Assembly (NCBI GenBank): GCA_037176885.1 | Contig: JAWWNJ010000047.1 | Span: forward strand, 1 to 64,000 | Source of the DNA: Favolaschia claudopus | Taxonomy: Eukaryota > Basidiomycota > Agaricomycetes > Agaricales > Mycenaceae | Direction: 5' to 3' | DNA: 64,000 nucleotides | Shown: one piece after another, positions 13,408-24,373 of the stretch | Layout of the letters: every line of letters begins with the position of its first letter | Numbering within the stretch: position 1 is the first letter of the stretch | Made by a program: the position numbers and the translations under genes | Notes under the pieces: generated by a model | Told to the model about the DNA's origin: nothing | Database searches by the model: none | Seen by the model: the letters and a program-made list of their open reading frames with translations, nothing else

Positions 13408-14219
13408 TCAAAGGGGAATGTCCGTCCATTCTTCATCTCGACTTTTCCCTCTATAAAGACTCGTTGGGTATCGCGCGCTGAGGTCCATTAGGGCGATGTC
13501 GCCTTGACGAGGGACAACATAGGATTTCCTGGCGCCACCATACCCCAGCGACCAGCGATGGAGAGAACATCCACATGAGAGTAGAAGCGCCACGAAGGCT
13601 GAATTGACAAAGAACACGTCAGCGCAAACCACAATGAAAGCGCGCTACTGTATTACCTACGGTGGTTTGTAACCAGGATAATCCGACTACTGCAAGAGCT
13701 GAACGGCATGGATTGGGAAGGCCACCAAAGTCGTCGCAGATAGAAGATCCATCCCATGCGCGATGAGTGATCGCAATGGCGGAAACTTGACGAAAAGTTT
13801 AGATGTGGGCAAAGGAAATAATACGGCTTTAGAGAAGTGAACACTGACCGAGCCCCAACGTTGTTTGCGTGCCGAACAAGGGGACAGGCGTATGACTACG
13901 CACGAGAATTTCGTGCTCATAGCTGACTTTGGCTATCACATGGAGCACGGGCATAAAGAGCGTAAACCATTCCATGGTAAAAGGGAGGATGAGGTAGGCT
14001 GGAAGTTCAACGATGAAAGAAGCGGGCATGTCAGCTGGTCGTCGGACTCACTGCTACTATTTGTTTGGACGGCGATGCAGAATAAGATGAAGAGGATTAA
14101 ATTGATTGTCAACACGAGCGCTGAGGAGACTTGTGGGAAAGAAACAAATTGAACGAGAGGGCCTCACTGATGAACATATTTTCCACGACATTAGAGGGGG
14201 AGCGCATTGTGGAGAACAT
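13408..14219 (-). CDS. unidentified small multi-pass membrane protein
   Basis: I do not recognise this gene. I joined five exons by splice signals: the start MFSTMRSPSNVVENMFI (ATG 14217-14219), donors GTGAGG at 14167, GTGAGT near 14050, GTCAGT near 13849 and GTAATA near 13655, all keeping one frame. The predicted product is about 200 residues. It has hydrophobic segments LVLTINLILFILFCIAV, TYLILPFTMEWFTLFMPVLH and ALAVVGLSWLQTTVAFVALL, and a hydrophilic tail YVVPRQGDIALMDLSARYP ending EWTDIPL. A TATAAAA box lies 62 bp upstream of the ATG. Topology resembles four-helix membrane proteins such as MARVEL-like families, but no diagnostic motif was seen. The fourth exon join uses a less usual AAG acceptor and is the weakest. 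Confidence 0.55.
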
Positions 14220-14281
14220 GTTTATCAGTAACAAGAGTGAATCTGGAGAGGGTCGAGAGGCAAGTGAGAAAGACTTCGAGC

Positions 14282-14288
14282 TTTTATA
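14282..14288 (-). promoter_or_regulatory. TATA box of the membrane-protein gene
   Basis: TATAAAA on the minus strand, about 62 bp upstream of the proposed ATG at 14219. It supports that start over longer upstream reading frames. Confidence 0.5.
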
Positions 14289-14634
14289 ACAGCGCGCTTT
14301 GACTTTCACAATGGCGCTGGCATCCTTTGTGAGAGTGGCGTGGGTTGTAACTGAGACACATCTCCCCGTAGCATAAAGAGCTTTGCAAGGCGTCGACGCT
14401 TTGAAAGAACAATGACTTGCAATGCAAAAGACGAGAGCGTATAACTCGATAGCGCCCATTGCGCGCCAGTACATTCCATTCATAGGACAGCGAAAGACAG
14501 ACATATTAGAGTTACAAGATTAGAGAGAGATGGGAGAGGGTATGCTGTAGAATAGGTTGGCACGTGTAAACTGTTCGAGAAAGGATGACACCAACCGCAG
14601 TAGTCTCTATATGGGGAGGAGGCCAAAGCGTACA
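14289..14634. other. intergenic, Atg8 3' side to membrane-protein promoter
   Basis: No convincing exon was found. An open minus-strand frame continues upstream of the TATA box, but it has no recognisable family motif and would place the TATA box inside coding sequence. Confidence 0.4.
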
Positions 14635-15231
14635 TCATGCGTCCGACGGAAGCTCGAGCCAACCCTCCTGACCAAACGTATTCTCACCCGAGTAGCTGAC
14701 ATAAAGGAAATTGTCGTCATCCCTGGAAAGCCAGAGAGCCGTCAGTTCATGAAACGAGGAGGAAGAACGACGCGCACTTGTGCTCCTCGTAAATCGCGCT
14801 CATCAATGCTGCGGTTGGCGGGAGGACCTCGTCGACGAAGATGAAGATGGCCTTCTCTGGTGCGAGCTTGATTCGTTTACGAATGACGTAGACGAACTGC
14901 CCGACCGTTAGATCCTGGAGAGTGATAAGCCCAGTGAACAGCGAGCACTGGAGGTAGGTCGCACCGAAGGGACAAGATACTTCTTCTTGTCGATCGTTGG
15001 GATGTCCGTGCGATCCGCCTTCTCGCAAATGACCTACAGAACGATGAGTGGCGAGTTCGACGCAGACAAGCGGGAAACAGACGGGAATTCTATCCGGATA
15101 CTTCTGCCGAATCCGCTCTGCCTCTGCCTTGCGCTTCTCTGGGAACAATTAAGGAGATTGGTGCTTTTGTGGGAGCTGCGGAGACGCGGAGACGCACCGA
15201 AGGGGTGCTCATCCTTGAACTTTGACCTCAT
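14635..15231 (-). CDS. ATG8: autophagy ubiquitin-like protein Atg8
   Basis: Atg8 is conjugated to phosphatidylethanolamine on autophagosomal membranes. Four exons can be joined exactly. [11 protein letters not shown] (ATG 15229-15231) ends at GTGCGT with a phase-1 split, then [20 protein letters not shown], then [19 protein letters not shown] to VPS. The next part, [19 protein letters not shown] to MSAIYEEHK, leads to the last exon [13 protein letters not shown]. The ubiquitin-fold core is standard for the family, including the lipidated Gly116. After this glycine the gene encodes [11 protein letters not shown], an 11-residue tail that Atg4 would remove. The tail is longer than the one residue of yeast Atg8. 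Confidence 0.97.
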
Positions 15232-15414
15232 TGCGGGGGGAATAGCACGGAAACGAAAAGGTAGAGTGGGGTGAGGTGGTGGTTGTGGTGGTGGTCAGAG
15301 ACAGAGAGAGGAAGCTTGTCAAGTAAACAAACAAATGCATGCGGCATCAGGAAGGCAAGCTCCTCGATTTGGTCTCTCGAGTCATTATTACAATAAAGCT
15401 ACAATTACTCAATC

Positions 15415-17925
15415 TCATCGTCGGTCAGCACCCATCCCCGCAGCCATCCCCATTGCCATAGCACTGCCCATTTGGGCTCCTGCCCCCTCCGTAGGCACAA
15501 ACACCGTCTTCGACCCATACGCCTGCACCCACACTTCAGTTCAGCACGGACAAATCGACAAACGGAAATCTTACCTGAACCCGCGATACTTCCATCCGTC
15601 TCAGCTCCATCTCTCGAGCAAATTGGTCTACCACCTTTGCATCCGCTTCAGCCTTGATACGGACAGCTTCGGCTTCGGCTTCAGCCGCCATTCTCGTTGC
15701 TTCTGCTAAAGCTTGGGCCTCAATCTTTGTCCTTTCAGCCTGGGCTTTGGCCGCAGCCACTACACTATATGCCGCAGCGTCGGCCTCGCTATTGAGGGCT
15801 GAGGGGCGCATAAATTGGTCTTTAGATCAAGTCAGAGCAGCAGAACACTTACCCTGAGCTTTGATACGAGCGACAGCAAGTGCACCTTCCTCCTGCTTGA
15901 CCCTATTATCGTTCTCCCTGTGGACATTGGCCGCTTCGACTTGAGCATGAAGAGCGCGGGTCGTCAACTGAGAAATTGGGTTACTATACCAACACTGGTT
16001 GAAGAGGAGTTTGGTTACCTTGTCCATTGTGTTTGCAATTTCGCCCTGAAATCAATGCGTTGAGAACGGTCGAAATTCAAACAATTATGGCTGAAATCTG
16101 GCACCTTGAACTGTCTGTCGATGACGGCGAGATCTTTGAGCACTATGCCATATTCCAACGCAGCTTCGTGCATCCTACACCGCGTTAGTTTTCGATATGC
16201 TCATACGCAGAAACTCACTCGTCCAATGCCTGCGTTCTCAGCGAGTCCTAGCATTATCCTCAGACCCGAAGATTTCTTGACTGGCAAGAAACTCTACTGA
16301 CCAAAAATTGGGATGAAGGGTCATTGCCGTCTTCCAGATTGTTTGGACCGAGCGTACGCTGCTTGACCTGGGATGGCAGTTCTAGCTCCGGACAGTTTAC
16401 CGCATTCGGTTGAACATACCATAGAAGAATAATCCTTGGAAATTGTCAATGAAGTACAATCGAAAACAACAATATCAACTTACCAGGTGAGCCACTATTT
16501 GAGTCAAAATTGACTGCGTCTTGTCGCGCAGCGCGTCATACGGGGTGTTGTATCCATCTAAAGCACAGGGTCAGCCAAAACATTGGGATGAGCAGAGGAC
16601 ATACGAGTAGCTAATTTCAATGGCTCTGTGAGCTGCCACTTGAGATAAAGTGTCAGAGACACAGGGACCTGGTCTCGCGTAAAGCTGGAAATCTTGAGCA
16701 CAGAGTAGGAGCGGGTATGGTTTACTTACATGTCTTTGGTTGGCAGTTCCAATTGATTCTCCCCGAGAGTATACAATCCACGTAGAGTAACCTATTGCAT
16801 TTCGTTCACAGGCCAGAAATGAAGACTGAAAATTCAATGTTACCGAAGGATTGGTTATCACAGATTGACCCGCTCCCAGAAGCTCAAGGTCATTGCCCCG
16901 TTGTAAAATGGCGCAATTGTTCGCCGGTATATTTAAACTGTGGGTGCATGAGGATGGCAACTGTTTTGGATGAAACGAACCTACAAGAGAGCGACAACGT
17001 AGTCCCTTTCAGCCCCCTTTCCGACCTTACTCTGCATCTTGACCTCGTGTGTCCAGCCAAGGACAACCCCGGTCAGTTTGTCGACGACAATAGAGGGCAA
17101 ATGTGTCTGGTCAATCACGGCAAGGACATCATAAGAACCTTCAATGGCAAAAGCGACGAATCCAGAGTTTTTGACAACGAAGATCTTGTTCTGGGGGTCC
17201 GATATGACTGCTGCCTGGTTCTGCGAAACTTGTACCACGGTCAAACCCTGGAACTCGATGACAGCATCGGAGACTGAAAGAACAGGTCAGTACAGCATAG
17301 TGGGAGGACATAAGTTAACTTGCTTCCGTGAGTGCCTTCCCAAGTGCGCGCCCACCAGTTGCGGAAAGGAAAAGGACTGGAATGCGATTACTTGAGCTTG
17401 AACTAGGAACAGTCGTTGAAGGCTCACGGATAACGGCCGGGACGCGTGACAAGTTTAGGACTGCCTCCGTAGTTTATTAGCCCAATACGTCCTGGAGTAA
17501 TTTCTCTTCCAGCCCAGGCAACAGGTCGCTATGAAATAAGTCGAATGAATTACAGGTCATACTCGACCCGAGGAACGTACCTTCTTGGAAAGGATTTTGC
17601 TGCGGCCAGACTGGGCGCGATGATATAGCAAGTTACTTAATGAATGTATAACGAATGAGCTTACTTGTACAAGCTGCTCGTCCTATGGAAGAGGTGAGAC
17701 TGGGAGGGCGTAGTATGAGTCCTCACTTACTAGCGCTTCCAATGCGGCGATGAGACCGCCTAGGCCGATAGGTACGTAGAAAGCTCGTTCCTTGAGGTAG
17801 TCATCTGTAGTGAAGCTGAATGTGTTTAGAGTCTCTGGTATTTCAGGAATAGGAGTGTGTTGGTCCTTGCGGAGGGTGACTGGAGTATCGTTATCGCCGA
17901 CGACGGTAGAATTGCCGACAGACAT
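15415..17925 (-). CDS. SPFH/Band-7 (prohibitin-homology) protein
   Basis: Membrane-associated scaffold-type protein of the stomatin/flotillin superfamily; its specific role in fungi is not known. The start MSVGNSTVVGDNDTPVTL is at 17923-17925. An early block reads RPVAWAGREITPGRIGL (about 17470-17520). The Band-7 domain includes TVVQVSQNQAAVISDPQNK, FVAFAIEGSYDVLAVIDQTH and VLGWTHEVKM (about 17000-17240), continuing through PANNCAILQRGNDLELL near 16880. A flotillin-like Ala/Glu-rich helix follows (EAQALAEATRMAAEAEAEAV, about 15630-15750). The C-terminus is a Met/Gly/Ala tail (AYGSKTVFVP, then AMAMGIAAGMGADRR). No clear signal peptide or N-terminal membrane helix was seen. Multi-exon; exon edges around 16100-16500 are uncertain. 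Confidence 0.85.
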
Positions 17926-18241
17926 TGTGATTAGGGAGTGGGCAGGGATGGAAAGACTTCAAGAGGGGAGATACAACTGTCGAAGGGTGTAGCAGAATTT
18001 ATGTGCTTGCGAAGACATAGCAAGTACAGCCTTGGCGGCTTGGAAGAAGCTGTTGACGGGTTAAATATGTTGCGTGTCAAACTGTACTTCAAAGCTGTTG
18101 AAGATCAACGCCACGATGGAGAAAAATCCTCCTGACAAGTGAAACGGCGGGAGAAGGAACGCGACGGTCACGCGACCGCGACCCGCGCCACGTATTAAAA
18201 TATTAAATAACTCACCATCATTTGGTTTCTTACTTACTTGC
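17926..18241. other. divergent intergenic region, Band-7 gene / glucosidase I
   Basis: 316 bp between divergent start codons. It has a GC-rich patch of repeated CGCGAC near 18165-18190. I saw no gene here. Confidence 0.4.
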
Positions 18242-21200
18242 ATGCATCTGCTTTGGGTTTTGCTCCCATTGACTTTGGTCGCTGCGGAACCCGTCAATGA
18301 CACCTTGCTATGGGGCCCTTACCGTCCCAATCTTTACTTTGGTCTTCGGCCTCGGATACCCCAGTCTCTCATGACCGGTCTTATGTGGTTTGGGACGCAC
18401 GACTACCAGTCTATCGCTAGTGAGGAGCCCTGCGTCTTTGCATACTTATGGTCCGACACCGACAATGACCAGGAACGCGACACGCCTGTGATCAGGGCGA
18501 CGGCATTACAAGTTACACTTGGACAGAATATGACCCTCGAGAAGGCGGCGTACAAGTGATACAGGACGGCCCAAACAATGTCAAGATAACCACCGAATTT
18601 CTCAAGGTGGCTGGAGGTGACAATGGAGGCAGCTGGGCTGCCAGAATAAAGGGCGAACCGATAAACCCTGGTGTGTTGACTTGGCCGTCCTTGCCCTGTA
18701 TTGTTCAAATCTCCCTCAAGATATGCCCTCGCATCCGTCCTTGATATTCTATCTGGGTTTGGAAGGGCTTGGTGGGATTGATATGGACACCGAGGAAGAC
18801 GAAAATGTAAGCCGTTCGTGCTAGTCTTCGACCAAATTTGAATTTTCTTCAAGGGTTTAGAGGGCGATATCAAGTTTTCAGGCTCAACACCAGAGCTCGA
18901 CGATTTCACGCTGCGAATAGTGGATGGTACTTCATGTTTCGCGTCTGGATATATTGATTTTCATTTCTTGTTGACACAGCTGCTGGTAACACACCCAAAA
19001 GCGCGGGTCCCCATGCGAGCAAATTCGCAGAACGCATTGGGAAAACACACTTTCTCGGGCAGCCTGTGGCTTCTGGAAATGTATGGCAAGCGAAAGGTAA
19101 CAAAGTTTCACTAGATTATCAGCGTGCTTAGTATTACAGAGGTCATTTTACAACAGGTCATCAAACGCGCCCAAGAGATTTTGGCCCCTTACAAAGACGG
19201 CAACCCTCCCGATCCCTCTTTTGTACTGCAACTACCTGACGAGGTTTACACCGCCAGCAATTTGTATGCGATACAGAAATCGTTCGACGGCGAGTTCCAA
19301 TTCGATGTTTTCTTCGAGAGTGCAAGCAGCAAGCAGAAACTAAGCTGTAGGGCTTGTGTATTTCTGCAGACTCGGACACTAATCAGACTTCAGCCGCAAC
19401 TCTGGACAATGGCATCCCTGCGCTTGTTACCAACTACGGAAAGCGGTTTCAAACCGCGTTCCCTCTGCCGCCCGATTACCATGGTCCTAAAAAAGATCAG
19501 ATTGAAGCTTTTTCGAAATCTATCACTTCGAATCTCGTCGGTGGTGTCGGATATTTCTACGGGACTTCCATTGTTAATAGAAAATTCTCCTATGAATGGG
19601 ACGAAGATGAAGACGATACACAAGCGGAGAAGGAAGACGGCGAAACGGGAGCGAGATTGACGGAGCCCAAGGCTCTGTTGACTGCGACTCCCAGCCGAAG
19701 TTTCTTCCCGCGAGGGTTCTATTGGTTTGTCTGGCAGTCATCGCACTAGGGCCCAGGCTCATATGAGAGTGCCATAGGGATGAAGGTTTCCATCTTCTAC
19801 ACATTGGCGGGTACGACAACGACTTCAGGTAATCACACCTTATGCCTATATACTGCCCGCATCTCAAGCATTTTTGCAGTCTTACAATACTCAAGGACTG
19901 GATTGAGCTCATCGATGATGATGGATGGGTAGCACGGGAACAGATTCTAGGAGAGGAAGCTAGAAGCAAAGTTCTCTGTCCCCTTACAATTCTGCAGAGG
20001 CTTGTCTCATTGTTTCGGCTTAGGTTCCTGCGGAATTCCAGACTCAAGTGCCGAACTATGCAAATCCACCGACTTTGACAATGGCCGTCACCGCTTTCAT
20101 AGCCCGCGTCAAGAAAGCGGCTGCTTCGTCAGGCCCGACTGACGGGGATCTTGGGATGGACCTCGGGATGGGTAGCGCACAGGAGCGCTTATCAGAACGC
20201 TCTACATATGATGCTGGCAACGCATATCTAGAGCCTCAACAAGCGCTTTCATTCCTCAAGTCGATTTATACACCGCTGAAACGCCATTACGACTGGTTCC
20301 GCCGAACTCAACGAGGGCAAATCAAACAGTACGGGCGTGTCGCACGCTCTCGTACGGAAGGCTACCGTTGGCGCGGACGATCTGAGCAGCATGTCCTTAC
20401 CAGTGGAATGGACGACTACCCTCGCGGTCCGCCGCACGCAGGAGAACTGCATCTCGATCTGATTTCATGGATGGCGTTCTTTACACGTACGATGAAAGAT
20501 ATTGCAGAATACGTCGGGGAGACGGACGATGCAATGTCGTTTGCGGAGATTGAACTGGCCATTCTGAACAACATCGATGGTATAGTATATTGATGCGAAT
20601 GCACCATTGGTGGCTGATATTTCTCTGTTCGTTCTCAGACTTACATTGGAGCGAAGAAAAACAGATGTACTGTGACGTTGGCGTCGACGATGAAGGCAAT
20701 TTTCCTGGCTTGAGGTTTGTCGCGCACTGATACAGTTTCACAGATGAGTCGTACCACGTATGCCATCAAGGCTACCTATCCATGTTTCCGCTCCTGCTCG
20801 GACTGCTTCCTCCCTCGTCTCCACACCTCGGGCCCATGCTGGACGCACTTCATGATCCAGAGCAGCTGTGGTCGCCATACGGTCTCCGTAGTCTGTCGGC
20901 ATCACATCCGCAATTCGGTACGGGCGAGAATTATTGGAAAGGCCCGATCTGGGTACAAATGAATTACCTTGTGTTACGCTCGCTCCACACAGTCCGTGTT
21001 CAAGCTTGGTTTCAATTCGTGATTACCCTGATTCGAGATTAGACGTACGCTGCACAAGACGGTCCGTACAAAGGACGTGCGCAAGAGATTTACCAGCAGT
21101 TGCGTAAAAACATTGTCGACAACGTATTTAAAGTAAGAATCTCCATTCCCACCTACAAATTCCTCATGTCGCACAGGAATACGAACGAACGGGTTATGTA

Positions 21201-21407
21201 TGGGAACAGTACAATGCTCTCAACGGGGAAGGCATGCGGAGGTTTGTGATTCTCCTTGACCAACATCATGAATGTCTCTCATGCACTCACAGTCATCCAT
21301 TCACTGGATGGACATCTCTGGTGACATTGAGTGAGTTCCTCAAACCTTTCGCTCATTCAAGGGACTCTAACCATTTTGCTTCAACAGTATTGGCGGAAAC
21401 GTATTGA
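18242..21407 (+). CDS. CWH41: ER glucosidase I (mannosyl-oligosaccharide glucosidase, GH63)
   Basis: Removes the terminal alpha-1,2-glucose from Glc3Man9GlcNAc2 on new glycoproteins in the ER. The N-terminus MHLLWVLLPLTLVAAEPVND is a secretory signal or signal anchor. The N-terminal domain carries LLWGPYRPNLYFGLRPRIP, SLMTGLMWFG and QDGPNNVKITTEFLKV. The catalytic (alpha/alpha)6 domain includes DGWVAREQILGEEARSKV (about 19920), ARSRTEGYRWRGRSE then LTSGMDDYPRGPPHAGELH (about 20345-20455), and GENYWKGPIWVQMNYLVLRS (about 20930). The protein ends FTGWTSLVTLILAETY across a last intron. Many introns. Length and block order agree with fungal Cwh41 (about 800 residues). No interruption was seen in the catalytic blocks I read. 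Confidence 0.94.
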
Positions 21408-21516
21408 GTCGTATATACATTGCGCGTAGAGTGAAAAATAAAAAAAAACTCGTGTTGTACTGGATCCGAATTTGTGTGCATGCAGAGTATGGATAGAAAT
21501 GAACGAAACACAAGTG

Positions 21517-22485
21517 TCAAAAATTGTCCGCGTCAAACGACAGGGAGTCGAAGTGGAGCGAATCAAGGCGCATCTCGCCAATGGTGCGATCCGGATCGTC
21601 ATCAGCGCCCTTTTCGCAAGGAGAAGGATAAGACTCTTCTGTCGGTGTTGGGGGCAACGATGAGGAGGTTGAGGGCACCGTGGACCCGCGAGACAGGGTT
21701 GGTGGTGACGACGGTCGTGGCGGGGGTGCTGAGGCGGGTTTTATGAAATTGAGCACGGAAAAGCGACGACGGACTGAAGAAGCGAAGGTACGTGTTGAAG
21801 GCGTGGGTGATGGGCCTCGTGAAGGAATACTGTCCTGGTCGTCGTCATCTTCTTCGTCAAAAACGTCGGCCTCGTCGTCGTCGGGATAATGTCCAGCGAG
21901 GGCGGGTGGTGTGTCATGGATAGGAGAGGGTGTGCGGAAGAGCTGGGTGAGGATGACAGAGCCACGGCGGGAAGGAGCGGGAGGCGTGGCTGGCTGTGGT
22001 GCAGAAGAGAAGGTGGCTTGTGTGCTCTGACTGGAAGCAAAGACTTGGTGGGCGTAGGGTCTGCCAGTGGTGGAAGTACTGCGAGACGCTACACGAGCCA
22101 AGTTCTTTATCGAGCGAAATGCACTGCCTGCGCGCGACTTGAGAGACTTTGGTTTCGGCGGTGGAGGAAGAGCAGCAGGAGGCTCGCTCTGCGACGCCGA
22201 CCGTCGTCGCACTTTGACCACCTCGACGATCTCCGAGTCGTCGCGGACAGTCAGATCGTCGCGAATGGTGAGATCTTCTGCGTCCGGGACATGACGTGAG
22301 TGCTCTGGACCACGGATACGAGCGAGGGCCGCATCGAGAGAGGCGAAGTCGGGGTCTGCGGTGAGCTCATGGGACTCGGGGCCGTTGTGAGCAGCAAAGA
22401 CGAGATAGTCCGGCTGGCAATCTTCTGCTGGGGGTACGACTATAATCTGGAAGGAGGGTGCGAATGAAGGAGAGGACGGTGGCAT
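21517..22485 (-). CDS. hypothetical disordered Ser/Pro-rich protein
   Basis: Single-exon frame of 322 residues from MPPSSPSFAPSFQIIVVPP; a non-conserved 23-residue in-frame extension upstream is less likely because it would overlap the short promoter shared with the nuclease gene. The N-terminal 60 residues look ordered (IIVVPPAEDCQPDYLVFAAH, LDAALARIRG). The rest is low complexity: Pro- and Ser-rich runs, a KSLKSRAGSAFRSIKNLARV basic amphipathic stretch, an acidic block (DDDEADVFDEEDDDDQD) and many SP/TP sites. The C-terminus EMRLDSLHFDSLSFDADNF repeats LxSLxFD. No known domain was recognised. It could be a membrane-peripheral regulator or adaptor, but nothing shows this directly. The codon pattern and long open frame support a real gene. 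Confidence 0.72.
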   Translation of the reverse strand: MPPSSPSFAPSFQIIVVPPAEDCQPDYLVFAAHNGPESHELTADPDFASLDAALARIRGPEHSRHVPDAEDLTIRDDLTVRDDSEIVEVVKVRRRSASQSEPPAALPPPPKPKSLKSRAGSAFRSIKNLARVASRSTSTTGRPYAHQVFASSQSTQATFSSAPQPATPPAPSRRGSVILTQLFRTPSPIHDTPPALAGHYPDDDEADVFDEEDDDDQDSIPSRGPSPTPSTRTFASSVRRRFSVLNFIKPASAPPPRPSSPPTLSRGSTVPSTSSSLPPTPTEESYPSPCEKGADDDPDRTIGEMRLDSLHFDSLSFDADNF

Positions 22486-22563
22486 GGCCGGGATAGAAAT
22501 GTGGTGGTCGTGGTACAAGTTGAAGTTGAAGAACCCGAATACGGCAATTCCCAAACTTGTAGT
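22486..22563. promoter_or_regulatory. 78-bp divergent promoter
   Basis: Only 78 bp separate the two start codons (21517-22485 minus; 22564-24196 plus). This is the shortest head-to-head spacing in the window. Confidence 0.45.
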
Positions 22564-24196
22564 ATGGCGCTTGTTAACAGGTTATTGCGCGCTACTACTC
22601 GCCTTTGCTCTACTTCTGCACTTGCCATGGCTCGCACAATGTCTGTCACTTTCATGGGTACTTGCTCGGGCGGCGGTCCCACCGAATCCAGAAATTGCTC
22701 TAGTCTTGTCCTCGAACTGCTCCGCGACGGATCTCTGTGGAGTGCGTCTCGCAGTCCCTACAGCTGTTTTCGGTTGGTTAACTTTCTTGCAGTGGTCGAC
22801 TGTGCAGGTATAGTATAGTATCATGTCTCCCACACATTGGTTGCCCACTCTGCCAGAGGGTACCACCAGACAGTTTGCTTTCCAACCCCCCGATACTCCC
22901 CAATGGCTCAAGTCTAATCGCGTCAAAAAGATGTTTGTCAGTCCAGGATCCCTCCTTTGTTCATTTGAAGCAGTCTGACACTTCCTTGAAAGGTAACGCA
23001 TATGCATGCTGACCACTGCATGGGTACGTCTGAGACTCCCATCCATCGTCAGTAATCCGAGCGAGGCATCGTCTAGGCATTATCCCTTTCTTGAGAAACG
23101 TTTTATATGCTCCTTCGATTGACCCAAATGCCTATGTTCCCCTTGACCAGCCTGTATGCATCTTTGCGTACTCGCCGTCAGCTGAATCCATGCCCAATTC
23201 TAGCCCAAAATCGAAATATATGGTCCTGCAGGCATCCGCACATTTGTTCGTAACATCATGACCATGACACTGACACGGACCGCCGATAAATACGTCGTTC
23301 ATGAGCTCCTCCGCCCAGAAGACAATCCTACGCCTTGTGATCCCCCACAAGTGATGCACACGAGCGAGGTCGCAGGCAGAGACATTCGCTGTACAGATGA
23401 CGGTTTCTGGAAAGAGATTACTCAAGGCGAAGGTCTCCTTGGAGATATCCTTGTAGATGCAGGGCCCATTCTACATCGCGGTTAGTTTTGAATCCGCCAA
23501 TGATACAGTCTTTCTGAGAACCCTTCATATACAGATCCCTGTTTGGGTTATGTGTTTCGCGAAGATCCAGAGCCTCGACGCAAAATTGTAGTTCTCGGCG
23601 ATACTTACGACCCTTCTCCCATGATCCCCCTCTGCATGTCTGCTTCTCTCCTCATCCACGAGGCAACCGACGCTCATATCCCCCGCGAAATCGCCCCACA
23701 GTACAGGCGCTCAGCAGAGGTACCACGATCATCTTCTTCCTCAACACATGTCTCGAATGAACATCTTTTAGGTGTGCCTTAACACTGCACTAGCTCGCGG
23801 TCATTCTATTCCCAGCATGGCGGGTGAATTCGCAAAAACGATTGGTGCAGAGAGGCTTGTGTTGAACCACATCGGTGCTCGGTGTGTGTTGAAACTGCTT
23901 TGCTCTCTCATCTCTCATGGCATTATACGGAAAGGTTCCCTGCCCCGCGATTCGACCGGGATCCGCGTCTAAATGCCATTCGCGAGATTGAAAGGCAGGC
24001 GACTGAAGCTTGGGGTTCTGGGAGGCACGCCATGGCAGCATGGGACTTCATGAACGTACCTGTGCCAGTACCCGATATGGCCTTGCGCTCGGCTCAGCCT
24101 GATTCCAGAGCTTATCCCGTCGAGGACCAAACTGTGTATGCAGACCCCGGCGCTGACGGCCTCCCGTATATCAACAATAAAAAACGCAAGTGGTGA
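22564..24196 (+). CDS. ribonuclease Z (tRNase Z, MBL fold), short form
   Basis: Endonuclease expected to trim 3' trailers from pre-tRNAs. Exon 1 contains MSVTFMGTCSGGGPTESRNC and ends at GTGCGT; joining two short introns yields MVDCAEGTTRQF. The zinc motif THMHADHCMG (HxHxDH) is near 22985-23025, followed by GIIPFLRNVLYAPS. Later blocks are KIVVLGDTYDPSPM and SLLIHEATDAHIP (about 23600-23680), then AERLVLNHIGARF. The last block holds the family histidine in an NHIGAR context rather than the HFSxRY of bacterial enzymes. The start at 22564 adds MALVNRLLRATTRLCSTSAL, which is Arg/Ser-rich without acidic residues and looks like a mitochondrial presequence; starts at MARTM or MSVTF would remove it. 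The C-terminus ends NNKKRKW. Confidence 0.88.
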
Positions 24197-24373
24197 CAAG
24201 CAGACTCATTGTAGTAAGCTATATTGCCCCAAATGTATACATATATTCTTGTAATCCAGTAGCCGTTCGTAAAGAAAATACAGAGTAGTACAAGGCGTCT
24301 AAGCGTCTATTCTGTTGCTGTCAAGACGAGCATGAACCGACAAATCGGTGATTATAACAAAAAGTTACCAGTA

